DNA from: Gonatopus flavifemur
Lineage: Eukaryota > Arthropoda > Insecta > Hymenoptera > Dryinidae
Assembly (NCBI GenBank): GCA_018340375.1
Contig: JAFFJZ010000012.1
Span: forward strand, 7,688,001 to 7,752,000
Direction: 5' to 3'
Length of the DNA stretch: 64,000 nt
Below are positions 11,713 to 22,797 of the stretch, piece by piece; within the stretch, counting starts at the first letter, position 1; each line of letters starts with the position of its first letter. The notes under the pieces are model-generated. The model ran no database searches. It was not told the DNA's origin and saw nothing but the letters and a program-made list of their open reading frames with translations. The position numbers were made by a program, and so were the translations under genes.

Positions 11713-12476
11713 CCCATGTAACACAGAATATTCTGAGAATATTCTCACAACATTCGTGAAACGTACTGTATCGAATATTCTTACGAAGAGCGTAGAAGCT
11801 TCGTAAATATTCATAGAAGATTCTTAGAACATTTGAATGGGACTGTTTCGAATATTCTAGGAACGTTCGTACAATATGCGTACAAAGTTTGTAGGGAGAT
11901 TGATAAGCAGCGCATGCGCAAGCATCTTAATGACATGAATTCAGTAATGGCGGATAATGTTGTTGACAGGCTACAGACCCTTGGATAATATATTATTTTA
12001 ATGTGTATTTGGGGATTGAGAAATTCATAAATGTGCATTTTAATATCCCGAATATTTTGAGGGCGTCATGCGTGAAAAATAATCTTCAAAAGCGTAATAA
12101 AATTTGAAGAAATATCGTATATATTATGATTGCTTGTTGCGAATCATAAGTATTTCACCCATCCATGTGGATCCATGATATTGCTAAGAATCCATGATGA
12201 CAGATGTTTATTGATTGAAAGAATTGATTGTGAATTAGTTTTCGGTTACATGCAGAAGTCATATTGGCAGGAATTTCTATTTTAACAGCATTTTTTTATA
12301 ATACTCCCACAATATTCGTGGCATAATATTCTGAGAATATTTGAAACAGTCTCATTCAAACATTCTGAGAATGTGCGTAGAATATATTCGCACGTAATAA
12401 GAATCTCCTTAGAATATTCGAATATCCTCAACGTATATTCCTAGAACATTCTCAGAACGTGCTTGTGCTACCTGGG
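11713..12476. mobile_element. TIR element nested in the Transib (CCCATGTAACAC ends, GG duplication)
   Basis: Left CCCATGTAACACAGAATATT and right end (inverse) CCCAGGTAGCACAAGCACGT, with GG on both flanks. The interior is built of GAATATTC/GAACATTC words. It belongs to the CCCNNNNARCAC group and resembles the elements at 33405-33722 and 51675-51897. Confidence 0.82.
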
Positions 12477-12489
12477 GGAAGATGATGGA

Positions 12490-12690
12490 CCATTGAGAGA
12501 AAAACAGTATTGCTGGAGAATATTCGTAGTGAATTTACTATGAGTTGATGAATTCACTATGGGAAATGACAATAAAACTACCAACATTTAGTATTATTAC
12601 TACGAATTTTTGGTAACTTCACTGCTAACATTCTTCAGCGATGCTCTTTTTCCCTAAAGTAACCGTCATTTTCCTAAATGTTTATAAATG
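12490..12690. repeat. Dispersed repeat shared with 60290-60490
   Basis: Contains TGGAGAATATTCGTAGTGAA and, near its end, TCTTTTTCCCTAAAGTAACC. The same order of motifs occurs at 60290-60490 in diverged form. The word TAGTGAATTTACTA recurs in both orientations. Boundaries are approximate. Confidence 0.55.
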
Positions 12691-12975
12691 TTATTCAAGT
12701 ATTGATATCTCTTTTCTTTTCGTGAACTGAATCATGACTCGCGATTTGGTGATCGTTCTTATGTTAACCTATCGTTTCCATGGCAACGTAAATAGTTGGT
12801 TGTAATCGGTCTGATTTCAAATGGTGCTTATCACAATTGTGCAATAGCTGTCACCGAATTCTTACTCTTGCTAGTAATCGTTACCGTAAACTTTTTTCCG
12901 CGTGCAAGTTTGAAGCTTGGTGAATATTTTTCGTTTCTTAAAATCATTCAATGTTAACATACAATTCCAAATGAG

Positions 12976-15684
12976 ATGGATTCCGCTGCCATAGGTGAGT
13001 GTTTCAACAACCTATATTTTCTTAGTAGTTTAATTTGAACAGTTGACTGCAAAAAAAATTAGCTTAAGAGGGTTGAATCCAACCCAAGAAAATTAGGAAA
13101 ATTTTTAGAAACACATGGGGTTTCTGTAGCGAATTTTATCGAATTCTACAACGTTTGTAGATTTCAAAGATGATTCAATATCTATGACTCGGAGAGAGAT
13201 GTACAATATTTTAAGGAGCAGTCCTCTACCTACGTTGGATGAAAAGTTCACTTTCCTTCAAGGAAAAATCATCGAGATAACGTGTTGTCCGGATAACAAA
13301 ACTACAGAGATCTCTAACCCTTTATCTACTTTTAAATGTGTATTTGAAAAGAGATGGGAATCTTCTCAAAGGACCGGAGAACGATTTCTTAAAAATAATG
13401 AAGAATGGTTAAAACAAGAGGTAGTGTTTTGTACTTTCAGGAATCCCCATTCTGTAACTGTTCACACGCAAGTGGGAAGACCTCTTGTTGAATTCAACGA
13501 ATGTTCAGAAAGAACGAAACTTAGGAAAACGGAGAATATCAGAGTAAATACTCCTATCTCAGAGCTGTCTTACGCCACACAAATGTGTTTGAGAGCGTCT
13601 GGACAGATCGAAGCCGCAAAATTTGTAAAGGATGTTACATCTTCTGATCCTGAGCTTGCCAAAATGTATATGGAAGGTTATCAAACTTTCAAGCGAAATG
13701 AGCCAAAGATGTTGAATGATGAAGATGCTCTAGCTCTCCTAGTAGATGCCGAGCTCTCAAAACATCAGTACTGCTTATTGCGTGAAGCTGATCCGCAGAA
13801 ATTTCCACCTTATAAAAAAATTCAACTGGCCAAACGCATGTGTTTCCCTGACAAGGAGTTTATTCAAATAACAGAAACTTGCGCTGTTGTGCAACTACAA
13901 GCACTTCTTGATCACACAGCTACACGTATTTTAAAGCTACAGAATTCGGTTTTGTCAACTTTATCTGATGAAGAGTTACAAAACCTGGTACTTATTTCCA
14001 AATGGGGGTTTGATGGGAGCTCTGGCCACTCCTCATACAAACAAGCATATCAAAGTTCGGAAGCTAGTGATTCCGCTGTGTTCATTACTTCACTTGTGTC
14101 TCTCCGCCTACACTGCAATTCAAAAATAATTTGGCAGAATCCAAGGCCATCATCAACCAGATTTTGTAGGCCAATCAAAATAGAGTTTGTGAAAGAATCA
14201 ACTGAAGTTTCGGTTGCAGAGAAGCTACGGGTTGATAATGAAATAGAAAATCTGAGGGCTACTTCTTTCAGAACTGATGAAAAACATGTTTCAGTGAAAC
14301 ATGAGATGATTTTTTCTATGGTGGACGGGAAGGTATGCAATGCCATAACTGAGACAACCTATACCCAGAAGTGCTATATATGTGGTGCCACATCTAAGGA
14401 ATTCAACAAAATTGATGATATAGTATCCAGGCCGGTCAAAACCGAAAACCTCCAGTTTGGTTTGTCTTGTCTACACGGCTGGATACGATTTTTTGAGGGC
14501 CTCCTGCATTTGTCTTATAAGCTACCTATTCAGAAGTGGCAAGCACGAAAACAAGATAAAGCTTTGGTGGAAGAACGAAAAAAGGTTGTACAGAAAAGTT
14601 TTAAAGAAAAATGTGGCCTCATTGTCGATGTTCCTAAGCCAGGGTTTGGGAACTCAAATGATGGGAATACCGCTAGGCGATTTTTCGCACAACCCGAAGT
14701 TTCTGCCGAAATCACAGGGGTGGATGTCAACCTAATACAACGACTTCATGTAGTATTAGCTACCGTTTCAAGTGGCCATGAAATAGACGTTGAAAAGTTT
14801 CGGAGTTACGCTTTAGACACGGCACGCTACTACGCGACAAAATATCCGTGGTACCCAATGTCACCTACGATGCACAAGTTGTTGATCCACGGACCTGAAA
14901 TCATTGCATCTGCTCTTCTACCTATAGGCCAATTGACTGAGGAAGCACAAGAGGCTCGTAACAAAGATTTTAAAAGGTGAAAATGATGTATATCACTTAA
15001 TAATAGTCTATATTTGTCACAGTGGACTCGACACTTTGAAGGGAAAAATTTGACTTCTCAAGTACTGCAATCAGTTTGATACATTGCACAATACGTTTTT
15101 GACTACTAGGCCAACTATATATTTATGGTAACCACGAGAATATATGTTCGCGAAGATTGTTTTGTTCTGGTAAGGAATTCGGGGAATTATGAATATTCAT
15201 ATACTTTTTTTTATTAATAAGCCACATTGTTCATCCTCTGGAAACATAAATTCATAGACTAGAAAACAATTTTGAGAATCAAGTAAACTTATGAATTAGA
15301 GGATTTATTCAAAACTTTATACTGATGACCCCAAAGTGCAGCTGCTTTTTGTTTTTCCTTGATTTTGCTTGTCATGTTGAGATCAAAAGCTTTAACGGTG
15401 TCGATGAATACATAATTATATTCAAATATCTTAACAACATTCATTTCCAAAGGTACCGAGAGCATCACTCCAGGGAATGCAGCAGAGAAAAAACGAATGA
15501 AGACATTTTTAAATGGTTCCTTTTGAGTTCTGATCCAATGTTATCGAGTAAAAGACAGTTGCCCAAGAAAAAACTAAAGTTTCTCCCTAGAGACGTGTTA
15601 AGCCTGATCAAAACTCCGGATATACTTGATAAAGACAACGTAACTTTCCCATTATCTTCCTCTGAGAGTGAAGAAGAAGACTGA
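12976..15684 (+). CDS. Transib transposase (RAG1-like DDE recombinase), intact
   Basis: Cut-and-paste transposase that recognises the CACAGTG ends. Exons are 12976-12994 (ATG GAT..., MDSAAI), 13170-14976 and 15453-15684, with GT-AG introns of 175 and 476 bases. They total 2058 nt in frame, giving 685 aa. Catalytic residues fit RAG1/Transib: D288 in WGFDGSSGHS, D392 in FSMVDGKVCNA, and E601 in EAQEARNKDFKR. The zinc-binding pair C408/C411 (CYICG) and H575/H580 (MHKLLIHG) match the RAG1 C2H2 arrangement. The NDGNTARRFF and SSGHEIDVEKF segments are also family-typical. The last exon continues across the splice as RYREHHSRECSREK...FLLSSDP and ends in an acidic tail (SSSESEEED). I see no stop or frameshift inside the exons. 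Confidence 0.95.
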
Positions 15685-15924
15685 TCTGAGTAAAAAAAGT
15701 GTGGCAAAAGTAAAAACCATTACGATTTCAGTTTTTTATATTATTGTATATATTGTGAATGTATATATCTTTCGATTTAACACATTTGGTGTGTTAATAT
15801 CATTCGATAATTATATTAATAATGATTCAATGTTGGAAATAATAATAATAATGATCATAATAGGAACAACAAAATGGGCCGTTTAGTTCTTGTTTAATAT
15901 TAAGTTATGAATGAAGTTTTGATT

Positions 15925-16850
15925 TTTGGCATCCGCCATCCTGAATTTCGGAATTCTGACAACGGATTCGTGATCAGCGATCCCGAAAACCCCTGGGTAC
16001 CGAGTTTGAAGGGAATCCGATGATTTTTACAATTTTCGTCCGCTATATTGGGTCCGTTATTTCGAATTTTGAATTTCAGACCGTGGATTCGTAATCAGCG
16101 ACCACAGAAACCCCTGAGTACCGAGTTTGAAGAAAATGCGATGATTTTCTTAATTTTTGTCCACCATATTGGATCCGCCATTCTGAATTTCAAAGTTTTG
16201 ACAACGGATTCGTAATTGGTGACCCCAAAAACTCCTGGATGCCGAGTTTGAAGAAAATCCGATGATCTTCTCGATTTTATTCCAACATATTGGATCCGCC
16301 ATTTTGAATTCCGAAATGCAGACAACGGATTTGTAATCAGCGACCCCAAAAATTCCTGGGTACCCAATTTGAAAGGAATCCGATAATTTTTTCAATTTTC
16401 GTCCGCCATATTGGATTCGCCATTCTGAATTTGGGAACTCAGACAGCGGATTCGTAATCAGCGACCCCGAAAACCCCTGATCACCAAATTTGAAAGAAAT
16501 CCGATGATTTCTTCCAATTTTCGTCCACCATATTGGATCCGCCATTTTGAATTTCGAAATGAGAACAACGGATCCGTAATCAGCGACCCCAAAAACCGTT
16601 GGGTACCCAATTTGAGGAGAATCCGATGATTTTCAAAATTTTCGTCCGCCATATTGGATTCGCCATTTTGAATTTTGGAACTCAAACAGCAGATTCGTAA
16701 TCAGCGACCCCAAAAACCCCTGATCACCAAGTTTGAAGAAAATCCGATGGTTTCTTTCAATTTTCGTCCGCCATATTGGATCCGCCATTTTGAATTTTGA
16801 AATTCTGACAACGGATTCGTAATCAGTGACCCCATAAACTTCCCGAGTAC
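15925..16850 (-). repeat. Right subterminal satellite array of the Transib (8 units)
   Basis: Eight units with a period of about 121 bases (marker GTAATCAGCGACCCC near 15970, 16091, 16212, 16333, 16453, 16576, 16697 and 16819). This is the same satellite as at 11107-11545 in reverse orientation. Long minus-strand frames here (repeating MADPIWWTKIERNHRI-like peptides) come from the satellite, not from a gene. Confidence 0.93.
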
Positions 16851-16883
16851 GAAGTCGCAAGCGAATTTGAGAGCCCCTTATAA

Positions 16884-16918
16884 TTTTGTCCAGCTTTTTG
16901 GCATTTGGCCCCACTGTG
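16884..16918 (-). repeat. Transib right TIR with RSS-like heptamer
   Basis: Inverse of the left TIR. The heptamer CACTGTG lies at 16912-16918. At 22 bases inward the minus strand reads ACAAAATTA, sharing ACAAAA with the RSS nonamer. Confidence 0.9.
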
Positions 16919-17144
16919 CGGCGTCAGACTTTTTTTCAGAGTGGGTAGCGAGTTTGGAGGGGAAGGGGGGGGGGGGGTTAATGCCAAATCATTTTTCACA
17001 ATGTACTTATATGAAGGAATAATGCTTGAAAATTTCGAGTGGGTAATATACCCACTCAGATATTTCCGACTGGGTAGTGCTACCTATACTACCCACGTGA
17101 ACCGCCGGCCCTGCTAAGAAGCCATTGAAGCCATGTGCTCTAAT

Positions 17145-17458
17145 CAGCCCTATGCCACTGCTGAAAACAGGTGGGACTTTTATTGTCGTCTGCCACCAGA
17201 CGTCGCTAGTAGCACACTGGGTACGCTCTATTCGATCAGAGCTAATAACATAACCTCAATTAAACAAAAAGAAAACATATCCTCAATTTACCTCGTTCAG
17301 TAAATGGAGTAAAATATTGATTTTGAGGTTAAATCTTCCATGTGTTTATCACGCTCGTTACCCACTGAACACGAAGCGCCATCTGATTCGGGTCACGTGA
17401 CCACGACAATAAGCGACCGCTTTTCGAGACGGGTTTCTGTTGGAGTAGCATAGGGCTG
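17145..17458. mobile_element. hAT-like TIR element with perfect 8-bp duplication
   Basis: Ends are CAGCCCTATGCCACTGCTG and inverse (AGCATAGGGCTG). The octamer GCTCTAAT is duplicated exactly at 17137-17144 and 17459-17466. Length 314 bases, no coding capacity. Confidence 0.9.
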
Positions 17459-17925
17459 GCTCTAATGCTACGAAAAGCAGGTATACAGGCGTGCGTGCTT
17501 ACCGGCCTTACCTTTAGATTTCTTGTGCCAAAGCATTTAGTAGCTTGCTTTCTGAACAGTAGATGGCACTTTTATCGTTCGGAAGAAAATACTGTACCTT
17601 ATTCAATCTATGTAATTTGTATAACCATCATTATTCCCCTCCAAACAGCTGAGAGTCAGTAACTGTGTTGCCAGAAACAAAAGAACAAGAGCGCCGAGCA
17701 TCTGATTGGATGTAAGCCATTGGATCTCAACATTTCTGGCATCACTGGTCAGTAACCGTAAATCGTCTGGGTTAGCGTCATACTACATTATCGTTTCTGT
17801 TTTACATCTATTATTTGTAAAAATGATGCGTAAAGTGCCAGATGATGAGCAAAACTTTCGTCCTAATCGACCACGCCGTCGGCGATTCAGAGGTAATCAG
17901 TTTCCTAGTGGAGAAGGCATGGAAG

Positions 17926-18034
17926 CACTGTTGCCATCCTAGCACTCTCTGTCTTGTTTCAATTGGCCATTCTTATCAATAAGTACATATGAATGATCAA
18001 TTTCATTAGATCTAGCCCTTCGATGACAACAGTG
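17926..18034. mobile_element. 109-bp hAT-like element inserted in the Mutator-like gene
   Basis: Ends are CACTGTTGCCATC and its near-mirror GATGACAACAGTG. The octamer CATGGAAG is duplicated exactly on both sides (17918-17925, 18035-18042) and forms part of the interrupted coding sequence. Confidence 0.9.
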
Positions 18035-18069
18035 CATGGAAGTCGACGAGGCGGTAAGCGAGGAAAGTA

Positions 18070-18326
18070 CCCAGATAACATTCTGTGCGCGCAAAGTTTG
18101 AGCCTCGAGAGCTGCGTTTTTATGCGCGCAGTTCGCCAGTGTTTTGCTAGCTAATAATACTATCACTCGCCATATGCACGCAAATAACAATCACGCTCAC
18201 GTATGAGCGTGATGGCTTGCAGGTCTGTCAACAGAAAGCGACGCACTTGGATCCGACTTTGCTAGCGATTCAGTAACTCGATTTGCACGTGAATCGCTTA
18301 CATTTGCGCGCAAAATGCTATTAGGG
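18070..18326. mobile_element. TIR element inserted in the Mutator-like gene, TA duplication
   Basis: Ends are CCCAGATAACATTCTGTGCG and, inverted, CCCTAATAGCATTTTGCGCG, with TA on both sides. The interior is rich in GCGCGCAAA/TTTGCGCGC and CGTGAGCGTGAT words. It shares the CCCAGATAACAT end with the element at 37568-37991. Confidence 0.88.
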
Positions 18327-19099
18327 TAGCGCGTCGGCAAAAAAATTGAAGGCGACTCCAGAAGACGTAATTATAAATCGGAGTATTTGTTATCGAATCA
18401 TCGAATTTATGAGTGTTTTCTCGGCTCTCGCGAATTTACTTGTTTGTAAAGTGTGCAAGCACAAAGTTAAGTTCGGACAATCAGATGGAAAAGGACTTGG
18501 ATTCCAGATTTCCGTGCAGTGTAAATGCGGAGCAGTTCTTGTGGAGGTTCAATCGGGACCGTTCATTCACAACGGTTACGAAATAAACAGACGCATTATT
18601 TCAACCATGCGCTTACTCGGAATTGCTCGGGAAGGTATCAACATTTTTTGCGGTTTAGGCTGCGGTTTATCTATAAATGCTTACCAACGTATAATACAGC
18701 ATTTACATTCGTCTGTCAAAAAGATATTTAATTTGAGTAGCAGAAATGCTGTAGAAGAAGAAAAAAGTTGTAACGAGAAAAATGAAAAGCCTTCACTGAA
18801 TTTCACGGTAAGTGGCGACGGATCGTGGAAAAAGCGCGGATTTTCATCTCTTTACGGTGTGACGACTCTTATCGCTTATATTTTACAGTGGTCGAGCTTT
18901 CACTGCAATCAGGGAAATTCCGCTGTTTCAAATTCAAAGAGTAGTTTGTAGATTCACAAACTACTTCACAGACTGAACTGTCGTTTGATTTCCTTGTTTT
19001 AAATGAACAGAACGCCTTCAATTGAACGGCCGGATTGAATAATCGGTTGTACGCGTGACTTTTTGTCCGATACGCCTGAAACTAGGCAAGTGTCAGTGA

Positions 19100-19760
19100 T
19101 TGCGTTCGAAGGCTCTGTCCAAACTCCCTGCCTCGAGGTGCCGCGCAGGGCTGCAATGGCAGTTTGCATCTCATGGGCCTAATTGGGAAAGGATGGGTTT
19201 GCCCTGATCCCCCTGCAGGAGACCGAGCTTTGCCGGCATCCCACCTCCACGTGGTCCCCGCTGGGCAACGCCTGCCCGGCTCACATGTGGGTCAGTCAGG
19301 TGGCTAATTGGGATGTTTCCTCGCGAGGAGACGGTCTACTCCATTTGATGATGTGACTGATTTAGTGAAATCAGGAGCTGAGAATGGGGGTTTTTCCAAG
19401 TCTGTCATCGACCGATTGCAACCGTGGTTTAACAGTTCGCGAGTTAAACGAGGGAATTTCGGTGTCACCGGTCTCCGGCGACTGAACTGTGCGTTGTACA
19501 GTTCGGGTGCCTCGCCTGCATAGCAAGGTAGGGTGTAGAAAGGACCTGCCGCAACCAGTAGGGGAACTGAACTAAGATACTTAGAAAGGGCCGAACTGGT
19601 AGGTCGACCAAAGGGGTCGGCCGCGCTGGCTGGGCGTATCTCGACTCCAAAATCCATGGGGAGTCGGTGAGGGTAGGTCTTAGGACAGGTATCGCATCGA
19701 TAACTTATAAAAGGGGGCGATCTACCCTTCTCTCGGATTTCCAAACTCCCTACACTTTGA
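19100..19760. other. GC-rich segment of unknown origin
   Basis: Clearly richer in G+C than its surroundings, with abrupt compositional change at both sides. A 155-codon minus-strand frame (19771-19304) and a 71-codon plus-strand frame (19308-19523) are open, but neither shows a domain I recognise. It could be part of a retrotransposon 5' region, a short interspersed element or a transferred segment. I see no poly-A tail or terminal repeat. Confidence 0.4.
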
Positions 19761-20222
19761 AAAGTCCTCAAATAAATGTGCTAGCGGTATTCAAATTTGT
19801 CAGGGCTATTTTACGGTACTGAGTATAGTAATTTTTCAACTTTATCATCAATTTGCCATTCTCCGTTTAGCATTCTCAATATCTTAGCAATATTAACATT
19901 CTCAGACGCGATAATAATCGGAGCCATTCTGAGAACAGCAAATTTACCAGCATTGTGAAAATTAATAATATCCATCAAATTGCTTTTCCGACAACAAATT
20001 TATGATTCGATGCGTAAAATTGCAGTGCTGCGAATATGAAGAATGATGAAAACTATGACAATTTTCATATGATAATCACCATTCCGGATACCATTTTTAA
20101 AGTGTGCTCGTAATGAATTTATATAGCTTTTAGGATTTTCATGTTCCAAAACTGTGTCTTATTATTAACGCTTCTAGAACTAATAATTTTACGCAGGATT
20201 TTTCACAGTTTTTCCATCCATT
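19761..20222. other. AT-rich stretch, nothing recognised
   Basis: It contains weakly repeated CATTCTCA(A/G)-like words around 19855-19950. No gene or clear element boundary. Confidence 0.4.
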
Positions 20223-20490
20223 CCCTGTGCGAAAAAACCAATAGAAACCGATAGGCGAACTCCTAATGGAATCAATGATATCCTATCGGTTTCTGTGCGG
20301 TTATCGTCACAGGACCCAAGAGTTTCTATGAGATTCTAAGTGGAATCTGATGTTCCATGGGTTTCTATCAGCATAATCGGCAAAACCTGATTAATTCTGA
20401 TAGGAATAAAATAGCTTATCGGCTTCTATGCGGTTATTGTCACAGTACCTATGAGAATCCATGGGAATCTATGGGACTTTTCGGACAGGG
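20223..20490. mobile_element. TIR element, CCCTGTGCGAAAAAACC ends, TT duplication
   Basis: The left CCCTGTGCGAAAAAACC is mirrored by GGGACTTTTCGGACAGGG, with TT on both sides. The interior repeats the words CCTATCGGTTTCTATG and GAATC(C/T)ATGGG. A diverged relative without clear ends lies at 24553-24683. Confidence 0.82.
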
Positions 20491-22324
20491 TTCTTTTGAA
20501 TGCAGTTTCATGCTTCTCATGTAGAATTTTCAGATGAAAACGTACTGGAATTGGATCTGTCTCCACTTATTTCCATGCGATGTTTTTTTACACTCAATTG
20601 TCAACAAAAATTGTTGCAAATATATTCAATAACATTCTGACAAATTTTGAGACAATTTTGTATTGTAAGATTGCGTTCAAAATGGTTTTCATAATTTAAA
20701 AGACAGTAGAACAAAATTTAGGTTGATCCATTTCACATACACCATGAAAAAGAACTCTTAGTCATTCCAAACAAGTGGTGTTAATCGTTTCTGATATGTT
20801 TTGAAATCCAAGTCAGTTATATCCGGACCCGAGAAAAACCAATACTTGCATCCCCCTAATTCTTACATATACGAAATGAAATATCTATCTATTTAATACT
20901 AATATTGATTCATAATAATCAGATTTCTTCGGAGCAAATTCAGGGATTCTGTAAGCAGATGTTTAAGAGGATTATTTGATTAACAAATGTCATTCTTAAA
21001 TGAGGAATCCAACATCTACGAAGGAACATACTTTATTATCTCTTGTTTTGTGCTCCCTCTTTATGCTTCTTGTCCGTTACAAATATAATACATGGTTGGA
21101 TAATATATATATATATATATATGTTTATTTATTTATTTATATATATATATGTATATATAAAACAAACAAATCTCATGACAGTAAAGATACAGGTGGACAA
21201 TACAACTAAAACCACTCTTTTCCTACAAGATTTCACTAGAAAGCATGATCCTTTTTCCCCCAGTAGTGGATCTGAGATTCAATATGAAAAGGTGTCAAGA
21301 GTAGCACTTTCCATAAGAAAATATATCGCAAAGTATAATTCGCGCAATCGCAAATCGTAAATATCGTATACAAAATCAACGAGCATGATAGCTATATATT
21401 GTACAAACGTTGTATAAGAATTAGATACTACATTATTTCAGACTATAATAGTAATAATGAGGTTGTAAAAACGTATTTTTACAGCATTATAATATTCGAT
21501 GGAGAAAAAAAATTGAAAAATACAAATATTTAGATAAAAAATAATTTCAAATTATACATTATATTGAGAAGTTTTTATAATCTATTTCCCTGTATATCCA
21601 CAAAGTGCTAGATTCGTTCATCGTTATTTTTCTCATCTTCTGGAATTCCCTTCCTTGTTTTTTTTTTTTCTATAAATGCGAATTACAAGATTTTTGCAAT
21701 AATGCTCTACTTACATTGATTATCAATGAACCATTTTCATTACCTTAACAGATACATTCTTAGAATCACAAATAAACCTCAAATTCCTCGATAGAGGAAC
21801 GTTGAGTTACGAAATCTCATTTTGTTTTCTGTCGAATCAATATAATCATATACTCAGCTAACCATGAATTGGTTCCAACCATTGGTCAATTTGATTGGTT
21901 CCAATGCCATTTGGTAATAATTGATCAATGATTTGAGAATTACCTGGGACCTTTATGCACATGACCATTCAAGATTACAAAATTGATAATTTTGGAAAGA
22001 CCGAATATTGATCGCTAATGCGGACATAGCATTGGACAATCATTGATTAGTTTCGGGGCCCATAGGAGTGACAAAAAATTGATAATTCAACGTACATTAA
22101 TAATCGAAAATTTCTAGACGCGAAATGTCGCTTATTCTCCATGATTGACATGGAATTTTGCATTCTTGATCTCACGTTCATACGACAATCATTCATATGT
22201 ATTGTTACTCATTACGTATTGTTTCTCACAAATGGTGTTGTGTTTGTCGATTCGTCTATTTTTGTCGTATTAATAACCACAATTTATTCAAATCTTGAAT
22301 TCAAACCACGTGCGCATATTCGTG
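20491..22324. other. AT-rich stretch with microsatellite, no gene seen
   Basis: It contains a TA/TTTA microsatellite at about 21103-21160 and, at 21860-22060, repeats of TTGATCAAT/CCAATGATTG words. Open frames crossing the microsatellite are low-complexity. Confidence 0.45.
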
Positions 22325-22797
22325 CCCTGGTGAAAATGAAGCGTATACACGAAGCGCAAAGGAAGCACATACGAAGCGAAAAATGTTTCAATTCCCTCTT
22401 CCCAAATCATACCTTCCATATACGTTTCATAATATCTCGATCCCGTTTCACACGCGCTTCATATCAAGTAATAGTAAGTTACATTAAGCGTATGCGAATC
22501 ATATCTATTCTGACTTCAAATAATATCTCCAAGCAATTCATCCCAACAAGGATTCATGGCTCAGTGGATAAAACTCTCGTCTACCATGGTGGTAGTCATC
22601 AGTTCGATTCTCGCTATGGTGTGCGATTTTTTTATTTAAGTGTCATGAATTTTATACGTTTCCTTTGTTTCAATTCCCTCTTCACATACTTTTTGTATCC
22701 CTCCCATTCAAGCTTCGTATACTTTTCATTAACGTTTCGGTTACTCTCCAACGTAAGCTTCATTCGCTCTTCCTTTCCGCTTCCATTTTCACCAGGG
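22325..22797 (+). mobile_element. CCCTGGTGAAAATGAAGCG-family TIR element with tRNA-like module
   Basis: CCCTGGTGAAAATGAAGCG at the left and GCTTCCATTTTCACCAGGG at the right, with TG on both sides. The interior repeats AAGCGTA/TACGCTT words. It includes a tRNA-like stretch at 22557-22611. Sister copies are at 36371-36664 (no tRNA-like part), 38552-39935, 41456-41975 and 48858-48998. The 243-codon frame over it is not a gene. Confidence 0.88.
22557..22611 (+). other. tRNA-like module (Pol III A and B boxes)
   Basis: TGGCTCAGTGG (22557-22567) matches the A box and AGTTCGATTCT (22601-22611) is close to the B box, at tRNA-like spacing. I could not fold a complete cloverleaf, so this is a tRNA-derived relic or internal promoter. 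Confidence 0.68.

Larger units (their letters stand above)
10504..16918 (+). mobile_element. Complete Transib DNA transposon
   Basis: A 6415-bp element. The left end reads CACAGTGGGGCCAAATGCCA and the right end is its exact inverse. The TIR is identical for 29 bases and continues to 35 with one mismatch. The 5-bp sequence CGGCG is duplicated exactly at 10499-10503 and 16919-16923. CACWRTG ends, a 5-bp GC-rich duplication and a RAG1-like transposase define the Transib superfamily, the source of the V(D)J recombinase core. It carries a three-exon transposase gene (12976-15684), subterminal satellite arrays in opposite orientation, and a smaller nested element (11713-12476). Intact ends, duplication and reading frame suggest recent activity. 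Confidence 0.96.
10493..17113. mobile_element. Older hAT-like element (CAGGGCCGGCG ends) hosting the Transib
   Basis: CAGGGCCGGCG at 10493 is mirrored by CGCCGGCCCTG ending at 17113, with CTAAGAA on both sides (offset by two bases on the left). After removal of the Transib only about 205 bases remain, mostly 16919-17113 with a G-run and a GGGTAGT/ACTACCC palindrome near 17065-17095. CAGGGCCGG ends and a roughly 8-bp duplication suit the hAT superfamily. Confidence 0.72.
17823..18951 (+). pseudogene. Mutator-like transposase N-terminus, interrupted by two TIR elements
   Basis: The start codon is ATG at 17823 (MMRKVPDDEQNFRPNRPRRR). The frame runs to 17925, is broken by an insertion at 17926-18034, resumes at 18043-18069, is broken again at 18070-18326, and resumes at 18329. 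Removing each insert with one copy of its target duplication leaves a continuous frame through SASAKKLKATPED. Downstream are two CxxC-type pairs (CKVCKHKV, CKCG) and then FTVSGDGSWKKRGFSSLYGV, which resembles the first catalytic block of insect Mutator-like transposases. After about 18878 the protein no longer resembles the family, so the C-terminal half is missing. Family assignment is from motif recognition only. Confidence 0.68.

Noticed and set aside
15019..15025. Second CACAGTG heptamer inside the Transib, in the second intron
   Set aside because: CACAGTGGACTCG has no mirrored partner nearby and no 5-bp duplication, so it is probably a chance occurrence and not the end of a nested Transib-type element.
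16095..16914. Long minus-strand open frames repeating MADPIWWTKIERNHRI-like peptides
   Set aside because: They follow the 121-bp satellite, and their frames and stops shift from unit to unit. They are a by-product of the repeat, not a protein.
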